Positions 13,564 to 21,810 are shown, counted from the first letter of the stretch. The stretch is DNA of 28,361 bases from CAIJXO01 sp041308645 (GCA_041308645.1 JBFZBC010000023.1:1-28361); one strand, 5' to 3'. Numbers and translations: made by a program. Notes: a model not told the origin generated them from the sequence alone.

Positions 13564-16107
13564 TTATTTTCCGTGACAATGTTTATACTTTACAAGTGTT
13601 CCATCTGCTTTTTTCGCACCACACGGACAGGGATCATTGCGCCCCACCTTATTTACCTTTTTTACAACTACTGGCGAACTGGCCTTATTACCATCCTTAT
13701 CTTCCGTTCCACCACCAGCCATAACCATATGTTTTTGCGTATCTTTTAACTCCTGCTCCTGTTTTTGATAAGCTCCCGCACCAATGTTAGGTAATATTTT
13801 TAATATCTGGTCATTAACTGCCTCATTCATCTCTTTAAATAGACGTAACCCTTCTTTTTTATACTCCACTAATGGGTCTCGCTGACCGTAGGCCCTGAGA
13901 TTCACGCTTGATCTGGTATAATCCATTATTTCCAAATGATCCACCCAGAACATATCAATAGATTGTAATAAAAGTATTTTAGCAATTCGATAAAATTCAT
14001 CCGCCCCCATAACATTAATTTTCTCCTCTATTATTTTTGTTACTGCCTCATTACTATTAATCACTTCGTCTAATTTAGCCCGCACCATTTCTTTATCACC
14101 TAAAAGTACATCACGTCTTTTACTATAAACTAATTTTCTTTGATAATTTAATACATCATCATACTCTAGAACATGTTTACGAGAATCAAAATTAAAACCT
14201 TCAATTTTTGTTTGAGCAGTTTCTAATGACCTAGTAATTAAAGAATTTTCAATAGCCTGATCCTCAGCCATACCAAACCGCCCCATAAGTTTTTTAATCG
14301 TATCCGAAGCAAAAATTCTCATTAACGAATCTTCAAGTGATACATAAAACTGTGTTTCGCCAGGATCACCCTGACGGCCCGCGCGCCCCCGAAGCTGATT
14401 ATCTATTCTTCTGGCCTCATGCCTCTCGGTTCCGATTACACAAAGCCCACCAAGATTTTTCACTTCTTCATGTTTTTCTTTATTAAATGGCACACCACCA
14501 AGCTTAATATCCACCCCTCGTCCAGCCATGTTAGTGGCTACCGTTACACCTCCCTTATACCCAGCGGAAGCGATAATTTCTCCTTCCTTTTCGTGATTTT
14601 TAGCATTTAAAACATTATGCTTCACTCCTTCTTTAGTTAAATAAGTAGATAGAATTTCATTTTTCTCAATAGATACCGTACCAATCAAAACTGGCTGCCC
14701 CTTATTCTGTAATTCCTTTACTTGTTTAGCAACAGCTAAAAACTTACCATGTTCCGTTTGAAAAATTAGATCATTTTTATCATTTCTTTTAATTTCCTGA
14801 TTGGTAGGAATAGAAAAAGTTTCAATGTGATACACTTTATAAAATTCTTCCTCAGAAGTAAGTGCCGTTCCGGTCATACCAGATAATTTTTTATAAAGCC
14901 TAAAATAATTTTGGAAGGTAATAGAAGCAAATGTTCTAGATTCTTTTTGGATCTTTACTCCCTCTTTAGCCTCAATTGCTTGATGTAAACCTTCAGACCA
15001 TCTTCGGCCAGGTTGAAGCCTTCCGGTAAATTCATCCACAATTATTATTTCATCATCTTTTATCACATAATCCGTATCCTTCTCAAATAAGGCTTTAGCC
15101 CTTGTTGCGGTTTCTAAATGATGCACATACTTTATTCCAGCATCGGTATAAATATTTTCTAAGCCCAAAGCTTTCTCCGCTTTAGAAATACCAGCATCAG
15201 TAAGTTGAATGGCTTTCAGCTTCTCATCTACTGTAAAATCTTCATCTTTTTTAAAATATTTTACAATGTCTGCAAACTTTAAATATAAATCTCCAGATTC
15301 AGTTGTCGGAGCAGAAATAATTAAAGGAGTTCTGGCCTCATCAATCAAAATGGAATCTACCTCATCCACAATCGCAAAGTTAAATTCACGTTGACGCAAA
15401 TCTTTTTCCGCATACTCAATATTATCCCGTAAATAATCAAAACCATACTCATTGTTCGTACCGTAGGTAATATCCGCGGCATAAGCCTCCCGCCTAGTAC
15501 AAGGTTTTAAAAAATCATAAACCACCTTAAAGGAACCCAATTCATCTCTTTCCTTATCCTCCTTTTCCGCCACCGCTTTATCAGTAATATGCTTGGCATC
15601 ATACAAAAAAGAGCTTTCGTGATTTATTACACCAACAGTTAATCCTAGAAAATCATACACTTGACCCATCCACACCGCATCACGGCGAGAGAGATAATCA
15701 TTCACAGTTACAATATGCACCCCATGCTGAGATAGAGCATTTAAGTAGGCTGGTAAAGTAGCCACTAAAGTTTTTCCTTCTCCCGTCCGCATCTCAGCAA
15801 TCCCGCCTTTATTTAAAATCATTCCCCCGATTAGCTGAACATCAAAATGTCTCTCACCTAAAGTTCGTCTGGATGCCTCTCTGACTACCGCAAAAGCCTC
15901 TGGCAAAATCTGCTCCAGGGTTTCACCTTTTCCACCCTGATCTGTTGGTTTAAGTCTAAGCCTAAATTCCCCCGTTTTAGCCTTCAAATCAGCATTAGAC
16001 AGGACCTTAATACCCTCTTCTAAGGCGTTAATTTGCTCCACAACAATCCAAAAAGGCTTAACCGCCTTCTCATACTTATTACCAAAAATACTGCTTAATA
16101 ATGACAT
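13564..16107 (-). CDS. secA: Preprotein translocase ATPase SecA
   Basis: SecA is the motor that pushes unfolded preproteins through SecYEG. The 847-residue product has Walker A MRTGEGKT (106-113) and the helicase II block VDEVDSILIDEARTPLIIS. The preprotein-binding region follows, then the second motor domain (GTVSIEKNE; ATNMAGRGVDIKLGG; RGRAGRQGDPG). The C-terminal SEC-C zinc tail has C827, C829, C844 and H845, which normally binds SecB or ribosomes. The length is normal for compact SecA. An extended -10 lies just before the ATG, with a terminator hairpin upstream, so it probably has its own nearly leaderless transcript separate from the microprotein gene. SecY and SecG are encoded in the same window. 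Confidence 0.97.
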   Translation of the reverse strand: MSLLSSIFGNKYEKAVKPFWIVVEQINALEEGIKVLSNADLKAKTGEFRLRLKPTDQGGKGETLEQILPEAFAVVREASRRTLGERHFDVQLIGGMILNKGGIAEMRTGEGKTLVATLPAYLNALSQHGVHIVTVNDYLSRRDAVWMGQVYDFLGLTVGVINHESSFLYDAKHITDKAVAEKEDKERDELGSFKVVYDFLKPCTRREAYAADITYGTNNEYGFDYLRDNIEYAEKDLRQREFNFAIVDEVDSILIDEARTPLIISAPTTESGDLYLKFADIVKYFKKDEDFTVDEKLKAIQLTDAGISKAEKALGLENIYTDAGIKYVHHLETATRAKALFEKDTDYVIKDDEIIIVDEFTGRLQPGRRWSEGLHQAIEAKEGVKIQKESRTFASITFQNYFRLYKKLSGMTGTALTSEEEFYKVYHIETFSIPTNQEIKRNDKNDLIFQTEHGKFLAVAKQVKELQNKGQPVLIGTVSIEKNEILSTYLTKEGVKHNVLNAKNHEKEGEIIASAGYKGGVTVATNMAGRGVDIKLGGVPFNKEKHEEVKNLGGLCVIGTERHEARRIDNQLRGRAGRQGDPGETQFYVSLEDSLMRIFASDTIKKLMGRFGMAEDQAIENSLITRSLETAQTKIEGFNFDSRKHVLEYDDVLNYQRKLVYSKRRDVLLGDKEMVRAKLDEVINSNEAVTKIIEEKINVMGADEFYRIAKILLLQSIDMFWVDHLEIMDYTRSSVNLRAYGQRDPLVEYKKEGLRLFKEMNEAVNDQILKILPNIGAGAYQKQEQELKDTQKHMVMAGGGTEDKDGNKASSPVVVKKVNKVGRNDPCPCGAKKADGTLVKYKHCHGK

Positions 16108-16116
16108 ATTGAGAGT

Positions 16117-16125
16117 ATTTTAACA
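16117..16125 (-). promoter_or_regulatory. Extended -10 promoter of secA
   Basis: TGTTAAAAT (16125-16117) fits an extended -10. No good -35 is visible, as that position falls inside the terminator hairpin. The expected start of transcription near 16110 is within 3-4 nt of the secA ATG, which has no Shine-Dalgarno site. Confidence 0.4.
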
Positions 16126-16137
16126 TATTTATGTACA

Positions 16138-16169
16138 AAAAAACACAGGGCTTTCGTCCCGTGTTTTTT
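16138..16169 (-). terminator. Bidirectional terminator hairpin between the lysine microprotein and secA
   Basis: AAAAAACAC (16138-16146), one bulged A and GGG pair with CCC and GTGTTTTTT (16158-16169) around a 7-nt loop. The A-run and T-run allow termination on either strand. On the minus strand it lies directly after the microprotein stop and would end that transcript before secA. Confidence 0.85.
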
Positions 16170-16175
16170 AAAGAA

Positions 16176-16265
16176 TTATTTCTTCTTTCCTTTCTTTACT
16201 GCCTTCTTTCCTTTTTTTACTGTCTTCTTTCCTTTCTTTACTGTCTTCTTTGCTTTTTTTGCCAT
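16176..16265 (-). CDS. Lysine-rich 29-residue microprotein, histone H1-like heptad repeat
   Basis: A short minus-strand frame starts at ATG 16265 (MAKKAKK) and stops with TAA at 16178-16176. After the start it consists of three copies of a seven-residue unit, (T/A)-V-K-K-G-K-K, closed by one lysine. Of 29 residues 18 are Lys, and there are no acidic or aromatic residues. At DNA level it is a 21-bp tandem repeat with silent AAA/AAG changes, which suggests selection on the protein. A terminator follows after about 7 nt. Such composition recalls the basic tails of histone H1-like and bacterial DNA-compacting proteins. A role in binding nucleic acid, or possibly membranes, is inferred. Its reverse complement gives a meaningless Phe/Leu-rich frame, which I discard. 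Confidence 0.72.
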   Translation of the reverse strand: MAKKAKKTVKKGKKTVKKGKKAVKKGKKK

Positions 16266-16469
16266 AATAGTTGTAGGGTTTTAATTTTTATTTTAATAAA
16301 TCTTAAAACTTTTTTAAATTAATTTTTTCCTAATGAGCTCATGACTTTTTTCGACCGAGTAGAAAAAATCATTGAACTCTTATAATTTTATAACAAATAA
16401 AAAAAAATGCAATCATTTTTTATATTTTTAATTATTTAACTGTGGATAACTTTCTTTCAAAATTTTTAA
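16266..16469. other. Very A/T-rich 204-bp intergenic region with hairpin
   Basis: There is no gene. It lies between the murB stop and the microprotein start and should hold the microprotein promoter (TATAAA/TATAAG-like boxes near 16380-16395 on the minus strand; none is decisive). A hairpin at 16335-16379 pairs ATGA-TTTTTTC with GAAAAAATCAT (one bulged C) and, further out, GAG with CTC. A consensus DnaA box lies at 16441-16449. Confidence 0.5.
16441..16449 (-). promoter_or_regulatory. Consensus DnaA box
   Basis: TGTGGATAA on the plus strand is TTATCCACA on the minus strand, an exact match to the strong DnaA-binding consensus. It lies 20 bp after the murB stop in an A/T-rich gap. I see only this one copy, so it is not evidence for an origin by itself. 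Confidence 0.45.
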
Positions 16470-17486
16470 TTAATTAATTCTCTCTACCTCCCACTCAATA
16501 TTTAAATTAATTTTTTCTTTAATTATCCTTGAAACTTCTTTGGTAAAATTTATTACATCTTTTTCAGTGGCACCACCTAAATTTACTAAAACTATTGGCT
16601 GTTTTTCATATAAGCATACATCACCTACTCTATAATTTTTAAGATTACAAACATTATCCAATATCCAAGCCAAAGGAACTTTTATCATACCAACAGATTC
16701 AAAAAAACCTGGCATCAATGGAAATATTTCTTTTAATTCATCAAATTTACTTTGGTTTATTATCAAATTTTTAAAGAAGGAACCAGCGGTTCCCACCTTA
16801 TGCCAATCAGGTAATTTTTTCGCTCTAATGTCTAAAACAGCTTTTCGTATTTTTTCTACTGTTAAGCCTTTGTCGTCTGATAATTTAGCTCTCAATCCTA
16901 AATATTCCAAATTATATAAAGGTTTTTTACTTAATTTTAAAGTTATCTTGGTAATAATTATTTTTTTATTTTTCTTAAAAATGCTGTCACGATACCCATA
17001 TTGGCAGTTAAAATTTCTATAGTTGATTTTTTTGCCAGTGGCAAGATTAATTCCACTAATGGAAACTAAACAATCTTTTAATTCCACTCCGTAAGCCCCG
17101 GCATTTTGCACCGACGCTCCCCCAATCGTCCCAGGAATTCCAGATAGATTCTCTAAACCAGATAATTTCCTAATCACCGACAAAGCAATAACGTTATCTA
17201 GATTCTCCCCAGAGCCAACTTCTAACACAACTTCACCGTCCATTTGCTCAATGAATTTAATTCCCTTAATTTCATTCTTAATTACTAAACCAGAGAAACC
17301 ACTATCTGAAACTAAAATATTTGAACCACCACCGAGAACAAAGATTGCTAACTTACTTTTCTTAGCAAAGGAAATAGCCTCTTTTAAATCATCCTCATTT
17401 TTTATAATCAAAAAATACTTGGCCTCACCACCAATCCTTAATGTTGTGAAATTTCTCAATAAAATATTTTCTTCAACCCTAATCAT
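16470..17486 (-). CDS. murB: UDP-N-acetylenolpyruvoylglucosamine reductase MurB
   Basis: MurB reduces UDP-GlcNAc-enolpyruvate to UDP-MurNAc with NADPH and FAD, the second step of peptidoglycan precursor synthesis. The 338-residue product shows the FAD-binding block TTLRIGGEAKYF (14-25), LGGGSN (51-56), GIPGTIGGASVQNAGAYG (116-133), the Arg of YGYRDSIF (R166), the proton-donor Ser in GTAGSFFKN (S236) and a Glu in the closing IEWEV motif. The YGYRDS loop and length fit the type I (E. coli-like) enzyme. No other mur gene is in the window. The ATG at 17486 has no Shine-Dalgarno site. A structured region that may encode an RNA lies immediately upstream on the same strand. Confidence 0.95.
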   Translation of the reverse strand: MIRVEENILLRNFTTLRIGGEAKYFLIIKNEDDLKEAISFAKKSKLAIFVLGGGSNILVSDSGFSGLVIKNEIKGIKFIEQMDGEVVLEVGSGENLDNVIALSVIRKLSGLENLSGIPGTIGGASVQNAGAYGVELKDCLVSISGINLATGKKINYRNFNCQYGYRDSIFKKNKKIIITKITLKLSKKPLYNLEYLGLRAKLSDDKGLTVEKIRKAVLDIRAKKLPDWHKVGTAGSFFKNLIINQSKFDELKEIFPLMPGFFESVGMIKVPLAWILDNVCNLKNYRVGDVCLYEKQPIVLVNLGGATEKDVINFTKEVSRIIKEKINLNIEWEVERIN

Positions 17487-17531
17487 TTTACCAGTTTAAG
17501 TTTTTGTTATTAATGAACAAATTAAAGCACA

Positions 17532-17673
17532 AATCCCTACTTTTAGGCAGGGATTGCGTGTTGCCTCTCTTTGCATTATTTATTGTTCCAAATCAACGCC
17601 GGCGGGGGCTAACTCCAAAACTAATGTCTTATGTGAGTGCAACCGCCGGCTGTGACCGGGAACAATCGGAGGC
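17532..17673 (-). ncRNA. Candidate structured RNA, 6S-like long irregular hairpin
   Basis: Three perfectly paired blocks are nested. GCCTC (17563-17567) pairs with GAGGC (17669-17673), ATTGTTCC (17582-17589) with GGAACAAT (17659-17666), and GCCGGCGG (17598-17605) with CCGCCGGC (17643-17650). A symmetric 8x8 internal loop (17590-17597 against 17651-17658) lies next to the G+C-rich helix, like the promoter-mimic bubble of 6S RNA. On the minus strand a promoter-like TATACT or TATTAT ends just before GCCTCC, so the RNA would begin exactly at the helix base. It would end after the AATCCCT/AGGGATT hairpin (17555-17532), whose T-tract is weak. 6S RNA is usually longer (about 180 nt), so a murB leader or another RNA class is possible. 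Confidence 0.42.
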
Positions 17674-17695
17674 ACTAGTATATAATAATACTAGT
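17674..17695. repeat. Palindrome ACTAGTAT/ATACTAGT overlapping a -10 element
   Basis: Perfect 8-bp arms (17674-17681 and 17688-17695) surround ATAATA. On the minus strand the palindrome contains TATTAT and TATACT, the -10 candidates of the RNA gene, with TTGTTT -35 candidates upstream at 16-17 bp. It could be an operator or simply a hairpin. Confidence 0.55.
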
Positions 17696-17858
17696 TAAAA
17701 ACAAAAACAATCCCCCACCAATTTTTGAGAATTATCTTTAATACTTTATTTATTGTTTAGTAAGTTCTAGTTGTTCAGTTATTTACTGAAGTTGGGTGAA
17801 ATTGGTTCGGGATGCTCAAAAAATATAGTCGCTTTGCTCCTTATTTTTTGGCACATGC

Positions 17859-17882
17859 AAAACCCCACCAAAGTGGGGCTTT
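17859..17882 (-). terminator. Terminator after the O-antigen ligase gene
   Basis: CCCCAC (17863-17868) pairs with GTGGGG (17873-17878) around CAAA, with outer A/T pairs. On the minus strand TTTT follows. It lies about 80 nt after the ligase stop. The outer A/T pairs would also let it act weakly on the plus strand. Confidence 0.8.
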
Positions 17883-17960
17883 ACACAGACATTCGTTTGA
17901 GCTAGTCATTGCTAGCACTCACCCTTGTATGATAGCATATATTGATAAAATAAGCAAATT

Positions 17961-20003
17961 TTAATTAGTAGTTGTTGTTGTACTCAAACTGTTAATAATT
18001 TGCTCCCCTTCTGCTTTAAATTTTGGATTCACTTTGATTTCGTTTTGAATAGTAACAATATAGAACTGTTTTGCTTGATCATAATTAGTTTCTAATTCAT
18101 AAGCTGATTTAGCTTCAATCATAGCCTCTGTGCTACTACCCATACCAGATAAAGATTGAATTAATTCAAACCTCATTGTCTGTTTTTTGGGGGATAACTC
18201 AATTGCTTTTTCTATATATGGCTTGGCATCATTATAAAGACCGATACTATTAAATAGTGATGCTAATAAAATATGATATCTAGCATCATTAGGCACAATA
18301 TCGATTTGATTATTAACCTCATTAATAGCAAAATTTACAAATTCGTTCTTAATATTCTGATCCAAGCCTGCCATTCTTAAAACTGACGGTATATGTGCTA
18401 ATAACTGTTCGCGGATCTCTGCATCACCCATTGATTTGTATGAAAGTGCTGTTTTAAAAGATTCTAAACCAGAAGCCACTTGACCACTCTGAACTAATTT
18501 TAAGGCATTTATTAATGATTTATTTGCCTGAATACCTGGAACATTTATAAAATAAATACAAACGAAAGTAATAATAACAACAAGAGGGATTAAAATATAG
18601 TTCTGATATTCTTCATCTGAAACAAAATTAGATAAGAAACGGAAAGCTGGCTTATTTTCGTCATTCTCAACTGACCGAGAATGAATATAAGCCAAAGCTG
18701 TAAAAAATAAAATATAACCAACATTATTATCAAAAACAAAAATACCTTGAAAAAAGTAACCAGCTAAAAGACCAGTTATTATACCCTTTTCAGTAATATC
18801 AAAATTATTTTTCTTAAACCAGAGTAAATATAAAACAGAAACGAATAATCCTAAATAAGAAAGTAGTCCTAGTATTCCACCGGCCACCAAAAAATCTAGC
18901 GGTGCATTATGTGCCCGATCAAACCACTGCTCTTGAGCATACATTCGAGAATCATAATATTTATTGAAAACATAATTAAAACCTTCTTGTCCCCAACCTA
19001 AAATAGGCTTCTCTTGAAAACCCTTTATTGCCATAGGCCAAACTAATTGTCTCGCTTGACCATTCACATTACTCCAAGAAATTTCAGCTAATCTAGAAAG
19101 GGTTGGATTATTTTTAACAAATTGAGTATTTCTAATACCAATAAAAATTACTACTGTAGCAATAACTGCTAGAATACCTCCAATAGCTATATGCTTGATG
19201 ACTTTTTTCTCCCCGCCCGACTGAATTACACCAGTCGTTCGGGCAGGTTTCTCAAAAATAGAAATTAGGAGTGCAGCAATAAATATACCACCGATAGCTC
19301 CGAGCAGGGCCCCTCTGGAGGTTCTATATACTACAAACAATGATAGAGCGGCTACAGCCAAATAAATATAAAATAAGGTATTAGCAAAAATAGTTTTATT
19401 ATTGCGTACTAATCTCATAGTTTCACTAGGAAAGCTAAGTAATGTTAAATTTTTAACTAGCACATCCTTATATAAAACTATCAGAGTAAAGAAAAATATA
19501 AAGAGAAAATAGACAGCTATATAAATAGGATTTCCAAGCGGGCCAGAAAACCGAACCCCTGTGGCTGAATCAATACTGGTAATAGCCATGGTAGTTCCAG
19601 CAAGCACGTTTGCGCGCATAAACCAGAGCCATAATTTCTCAGTATTAAACATTGAGCCTAGCACCAGGAAGTAAGCCAATAAGTGAGCAAAAGTCACAAA
19701 ACCCTCCATCCTCTCAAAATTACTCCAAAAAGCTTTAAAAGGGGCCACTGCCTGAAGATCGGAAATAAACAAAATAGAGATAAAAACAAAAACGCTACCC
19801 AGTAACCATGACCATTTTGGTCTGTATTCTTTATCTTTAATAATTAATATAAGCCAAAGGCCTAAAATAATTTCGACAATAATTCTAAACGTAAAAGCTT
19901 TTCCTGTAATATATGGAAAAAACATATTATTACCTACAATAAAAGGAATAATTAAGGTAACATAGATACCAGTCCAAATTGAATATTTTAGTATGTTTTT
20001 CAT
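17961..20003 (-). CDS. O-antigen ligase/polymerase-family membrane protein with C-terminal TPRs
   Basis: The 680-residue product has about 12 hydrophobic helices over residues 1-470. It carries the large periplasmic loop typical of the Wzy_C/WaaL family, with SNVNGQARQLVWPMAIKGF, KPILGWGQEGFNYVF and FDRAHNAPLDFLVAGGILGLLSYLG. The RxHN motif is the family's conserved active region, where a glycan is moved from a lipid carrier to an acceptor. The last 190 residues form TPR-like helical repeats (LVQSGQVASGLESFKTAL; YNDAKPYIEKAIELSP) that probably bind a partner or acceptor. The glycan and acceptor are unknown; S-layer or pilin glycosylation would fit this kind of cell. It starts 3 nt after the stop of the VirD4-like ATPase gene. 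Confidence 0.88.
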   Translation of the reverse strand: MKNILKYSIWTGIYVTLIIPFIVGNNMFFPYITGKAFTFRIIVEIILGLWLILIIKDKEYRPKWSWLLGSVFVFISILFISDLQAVAPFKAFWSNFERMEGFVTFAHLLAYFLVLGSMFNTEKLWLWFMRANVLAGTTMAITSIDSATGVRFSGPLGNPIYIAVYFLFIFFFTLIVLYKDVLVKNLTLLSFPSETMRLVRNNKTIFANTLFYIYLAVAALSLFVVYRTSRGALLGAIGGIFIAALLISIFEKPARTTGVIQSGGEKKVIKHIAIGGILAVIATVVIFIGIRNTQFVKNNPTLSRLAEISWSNVNGQARQLVWPMAIKGFQEKPILGWGQEGFNYVFNKYYDSRMYAQEQWFDRAHNAPLDFLVAGGILGLLSYLGLFVSVLYLLWFKKNNFDITEKGIITGLLAGYFFQGIFVFDNNVGYILFFTALAYIHSRSVENDENKPAFRFLSNFVSDEEYQNYILIPLVVIITFVCIYFINVPGIQANKSLINALKLVQSGQVASGLESFKTALSYKSMGDAEIREQLLAHIPSVLRMAGLDQNIKNEFVNFAINEVNNQIDIVPNDARYHILLASLFNSIGLYNDAKPYIEKAIELSPKKQTMRFELIQSLSGMGSSTEAMIEAKSAYELETNYDQAKQFYIVTIQNEIKVNPKFKAEGEQIINSLSTTTTTN

Positions 20004-20006
20004 AAA

Positions 20007-21800
20007 TTATTTTTTATCAACATGAAGTATTTGTCTGAGCTTATCCTCAGGAATTTCCTTGCCCGAAAAAGTTTCTGTTTCAGAAATTTTGGCTGGTTTG
20101 GATTTTTCAGGCATACTTTCAACTTGATTTACTACCTTAGCATCTTTTTTATCCTTAGTAAAAGACCGTAAAACTTCCCTAAGCTCAGATAGACTTTTCT
20201 CATTTACCACTTTTTTGTTGTTTGTAATATTAGAATTTGAATTTTCAATAGGTATCTTAACCTTCAACTCTTTAAGCGGTATAAAGTCATCATTTGGTAA
20301 ATCTAACTTGGGTGGTGGTACTGGTCTAGAATCTTCTTTCTTAATATATTTAGGTCGCTCAAAAATCTTATTTGGCACTGACGTAAAAGATTTCTTCTCT
20401 TGACTCACAAAAAATTTTTCCTCAACCCGCTTAGGCGAGATAAATTTTACAACAACAGGTTCTTTTTTTTTCTCTAATATACTATTTTCATTTTTTTTAG
20501 GAATAACATCCTTATCTTTGTGCCAATCTATAACTTCCTGTTCAACATTGTCTCGATCATTAGCAAATTGCTGACGTGACATTTCAATAACTTGATTTCT
20601 AAAAGAAATTTCGGGTTCTTTTATTGGTGGCATTGTAGTAGAAGAAAATGGTTGAGAACTAACTCCATTTATCATCAATTTTAAATAGATTTGAGCAAAA
20701 CCAAGATTCACTAAATCCTCCGCGGTAAATTGTGGGGCAAATTCCTTTTCTAATATTTCAGCATCAAAAGCCCCAACTCTAAAAGTAATCATCGTACCCA
20801 CGTTTCCAAAAACGGCAGCTCTGACTTCCTCGGACATTTGCTCTATATACTGATGAGCAATAGTCAAATTCAATTTATATTTTCTTGCCTCTGATAAAAT
20901 ATCAGCAAAACTTTCATTAGCAAAAGATTGAAACTCATCCACATAAAGATAGAAATTTGGTAATTTTTGTAATTCTTTTTCAGAGACATCAGCTCGAGAC
21001 ATAGCCGCTAAATAAATTTTAGTAATAAGCATCGAACCTAAAAGATTGGCATTTGCCTCCCCGACTCGGCCCTTAGAAAGATTTATAATTATTATTTTAT
21101 TTTCATCAATCATCTTCCTCAAATCAAATGAAGATTTGGGCTGACCAATAATATTCCTAATCAAAGGATTGCTGGTGAACTGGCCGATTTTATTTTGAAT
21201 AGCTGGCGTGGCTTCAGCGGCAAACCTATCCGTATATTTAGCGAATTCATCTAACCAAAATGACTTTACTGATGGATCCTTCACATTATCAACAATTTTC
21301 TTTCGATAGTCCTTATCGGCAAGCATTCGATTTACACCAAGAAGAGTTGTGCCCGGAGTTTCAAGTAATGCTAATAAAGTATTGCTCAATATATATTCCA
21401 TTCTCGCTGACCAAGCATCCATCCAAATCTTTTTAAATGTAGACATAAGACCTGACACCACTAAATGCCTTTTATCAAAACCCACATCTTCAAGAACATT
21501 AAAAGATATCGGATGTTCTAGATCAAAAGGAGCAAAATATAAAACATCTTTTAGGCGATGTTCCGGTACGTAATTTAAAAGAAGTTCAGCCGTTTTACCG
21601 TGAGGGTCTATAAAAGCCATACCCTCGCCGTTAGCAATATCCTGAGCAGCCATATTCTCTAAGAGAGTAGACTTACCCATTCCTGTCTTTCCTATTACAT
21701 AAACATGACGGGTTCTATCCTTGGCTTTAATACCAAATTCGACATTCTTATTTCGAGAATCTGTAAAAGCAAAGGTTGTTACTCTCTCTGGATCGTACAT
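20007..21800 (-). CDS. VirD4/TraG- or HerA-like ATPase (type IV secretion DNA-binding domain)
   Basis: The 597-residue product is a RecA-like pump ATPase. Walker A is GKTGMGKST (37-45), followed by MAFIDPHGKT (61-70). A Walker-B-like block, FYLYVDEFQSFANESFADILSEARK, precedes the TIAHQYIEQM segment. These are features of VirD4/TraD-type coupling proteins and HerA-like (DUF87) ATPases. The protein lacks N-terminal membrane helices. From about residue 400 a charged, Pro/Lys-rich, probably disordered tail follows. No relaxase or other type IV secretion gene is near, so a role in DNA transfer is uncertain; chromosome handling or envelope assembly are alternatives. AAGGAG directly abuts the ATG, an unusually short spacing, but no other start keeps the Walker motif. 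The ligase gene follows after 3 nt. Confidence 0.88.
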   Translation of the reverse strand: MYDPERVTTFAFTDSRNKNVEFGIKAKDRTRHVYVIGKTGMGKSTLLENMAAQDIANGEGMAFIDPHGKTAELLLNYVPEHRLKDVLYFAPFDLEHPISFNVLEDVGFDKRHLVVSGLMSTFKKIWMDAWSARMEYILSNTLLALLETPGTTLLGVNRMLADKDYRKKIVDNVKDPSVKSFWLDEFAKYTDRFAAEATPAIQNKIGQFTSNPLIRNIIGQPKSSFDLRKMIDENKIIIINLSKGRVGEANANLLGSMLITKIYLAAMSRADVSEKELQKLPNFYLYVDEFQSFANESFADILSEARKYKLNLTIAHQYIEQMSEEVRAAVFGNVGTMITFRVGAFDAEILEKEFAPQFTAEDLVNLGFAQIYLKLMINGVSSQPFSSTTMPPIKEPEISFRNQVIEMSRQQFANDRDNVEQEVIDWHKDKDVIPKKNENSILEKKKEPVVVKFISPKRVEEKFFVSQEKKSFTSVPNKIFERPKYIKKEDSRPVPPPKLDLPNDDFIPLKELKVKIPIENSNSNITNNKKVVNEKSLSELREVLRSFTKDKKDAKVVNQVESMPEKSKPAKISETETFSGKEIPEDKLRQILHVDKK

Positions 21801-21810
21801 CTCCTTAGAA

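Larger units (their letters stand above)
17487..17960. other. 474-bp gene-free region rich in secondary structure
   Basis: There is no convincing protein gene. From murB outward it holds a hairpin at 17532-17555, a long G+C-rich imperfect hairpin at 17563-17673 and a palindrome at 17674-17695. Beyond these lie a TTCAGT/ACTGAA hairpin at 17774-17790 and a CAAAAAATA/TATTTTTTG hairpin at 17817-17850. The last elements are the terminator of the ligase gene at 17859-17882 and a GCTAG/CTAGC repeat near 17898-17915. The G+C-rich core stands out from the A/T-rich surroundings, as is usual for structured RNA genes. Confidence 0.7.

Noticed and set aside
16131..16322. 63-codon plus-strand frame rich in Phe, Leu and Cys
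   Set aside because: It is the reverse complement of the lysine-heptad gene plus a terminator; the minus-strand frame is the plausible one.
17504..17698. 64-codon plus-strand frame across the candidate RNA
   Set aside because: It has no Shine-Dalgarno site and an unlikely protein sequence, and it lies over the nested helices, whose base-pairing explains its composition better.
17798..17825. Minus-strand CATCCCGAACC, resembling part of 5S rRNA
   Set aside because: Only one short motif matches; the surrounding helices and length of 5S rRNA cannot be formed.
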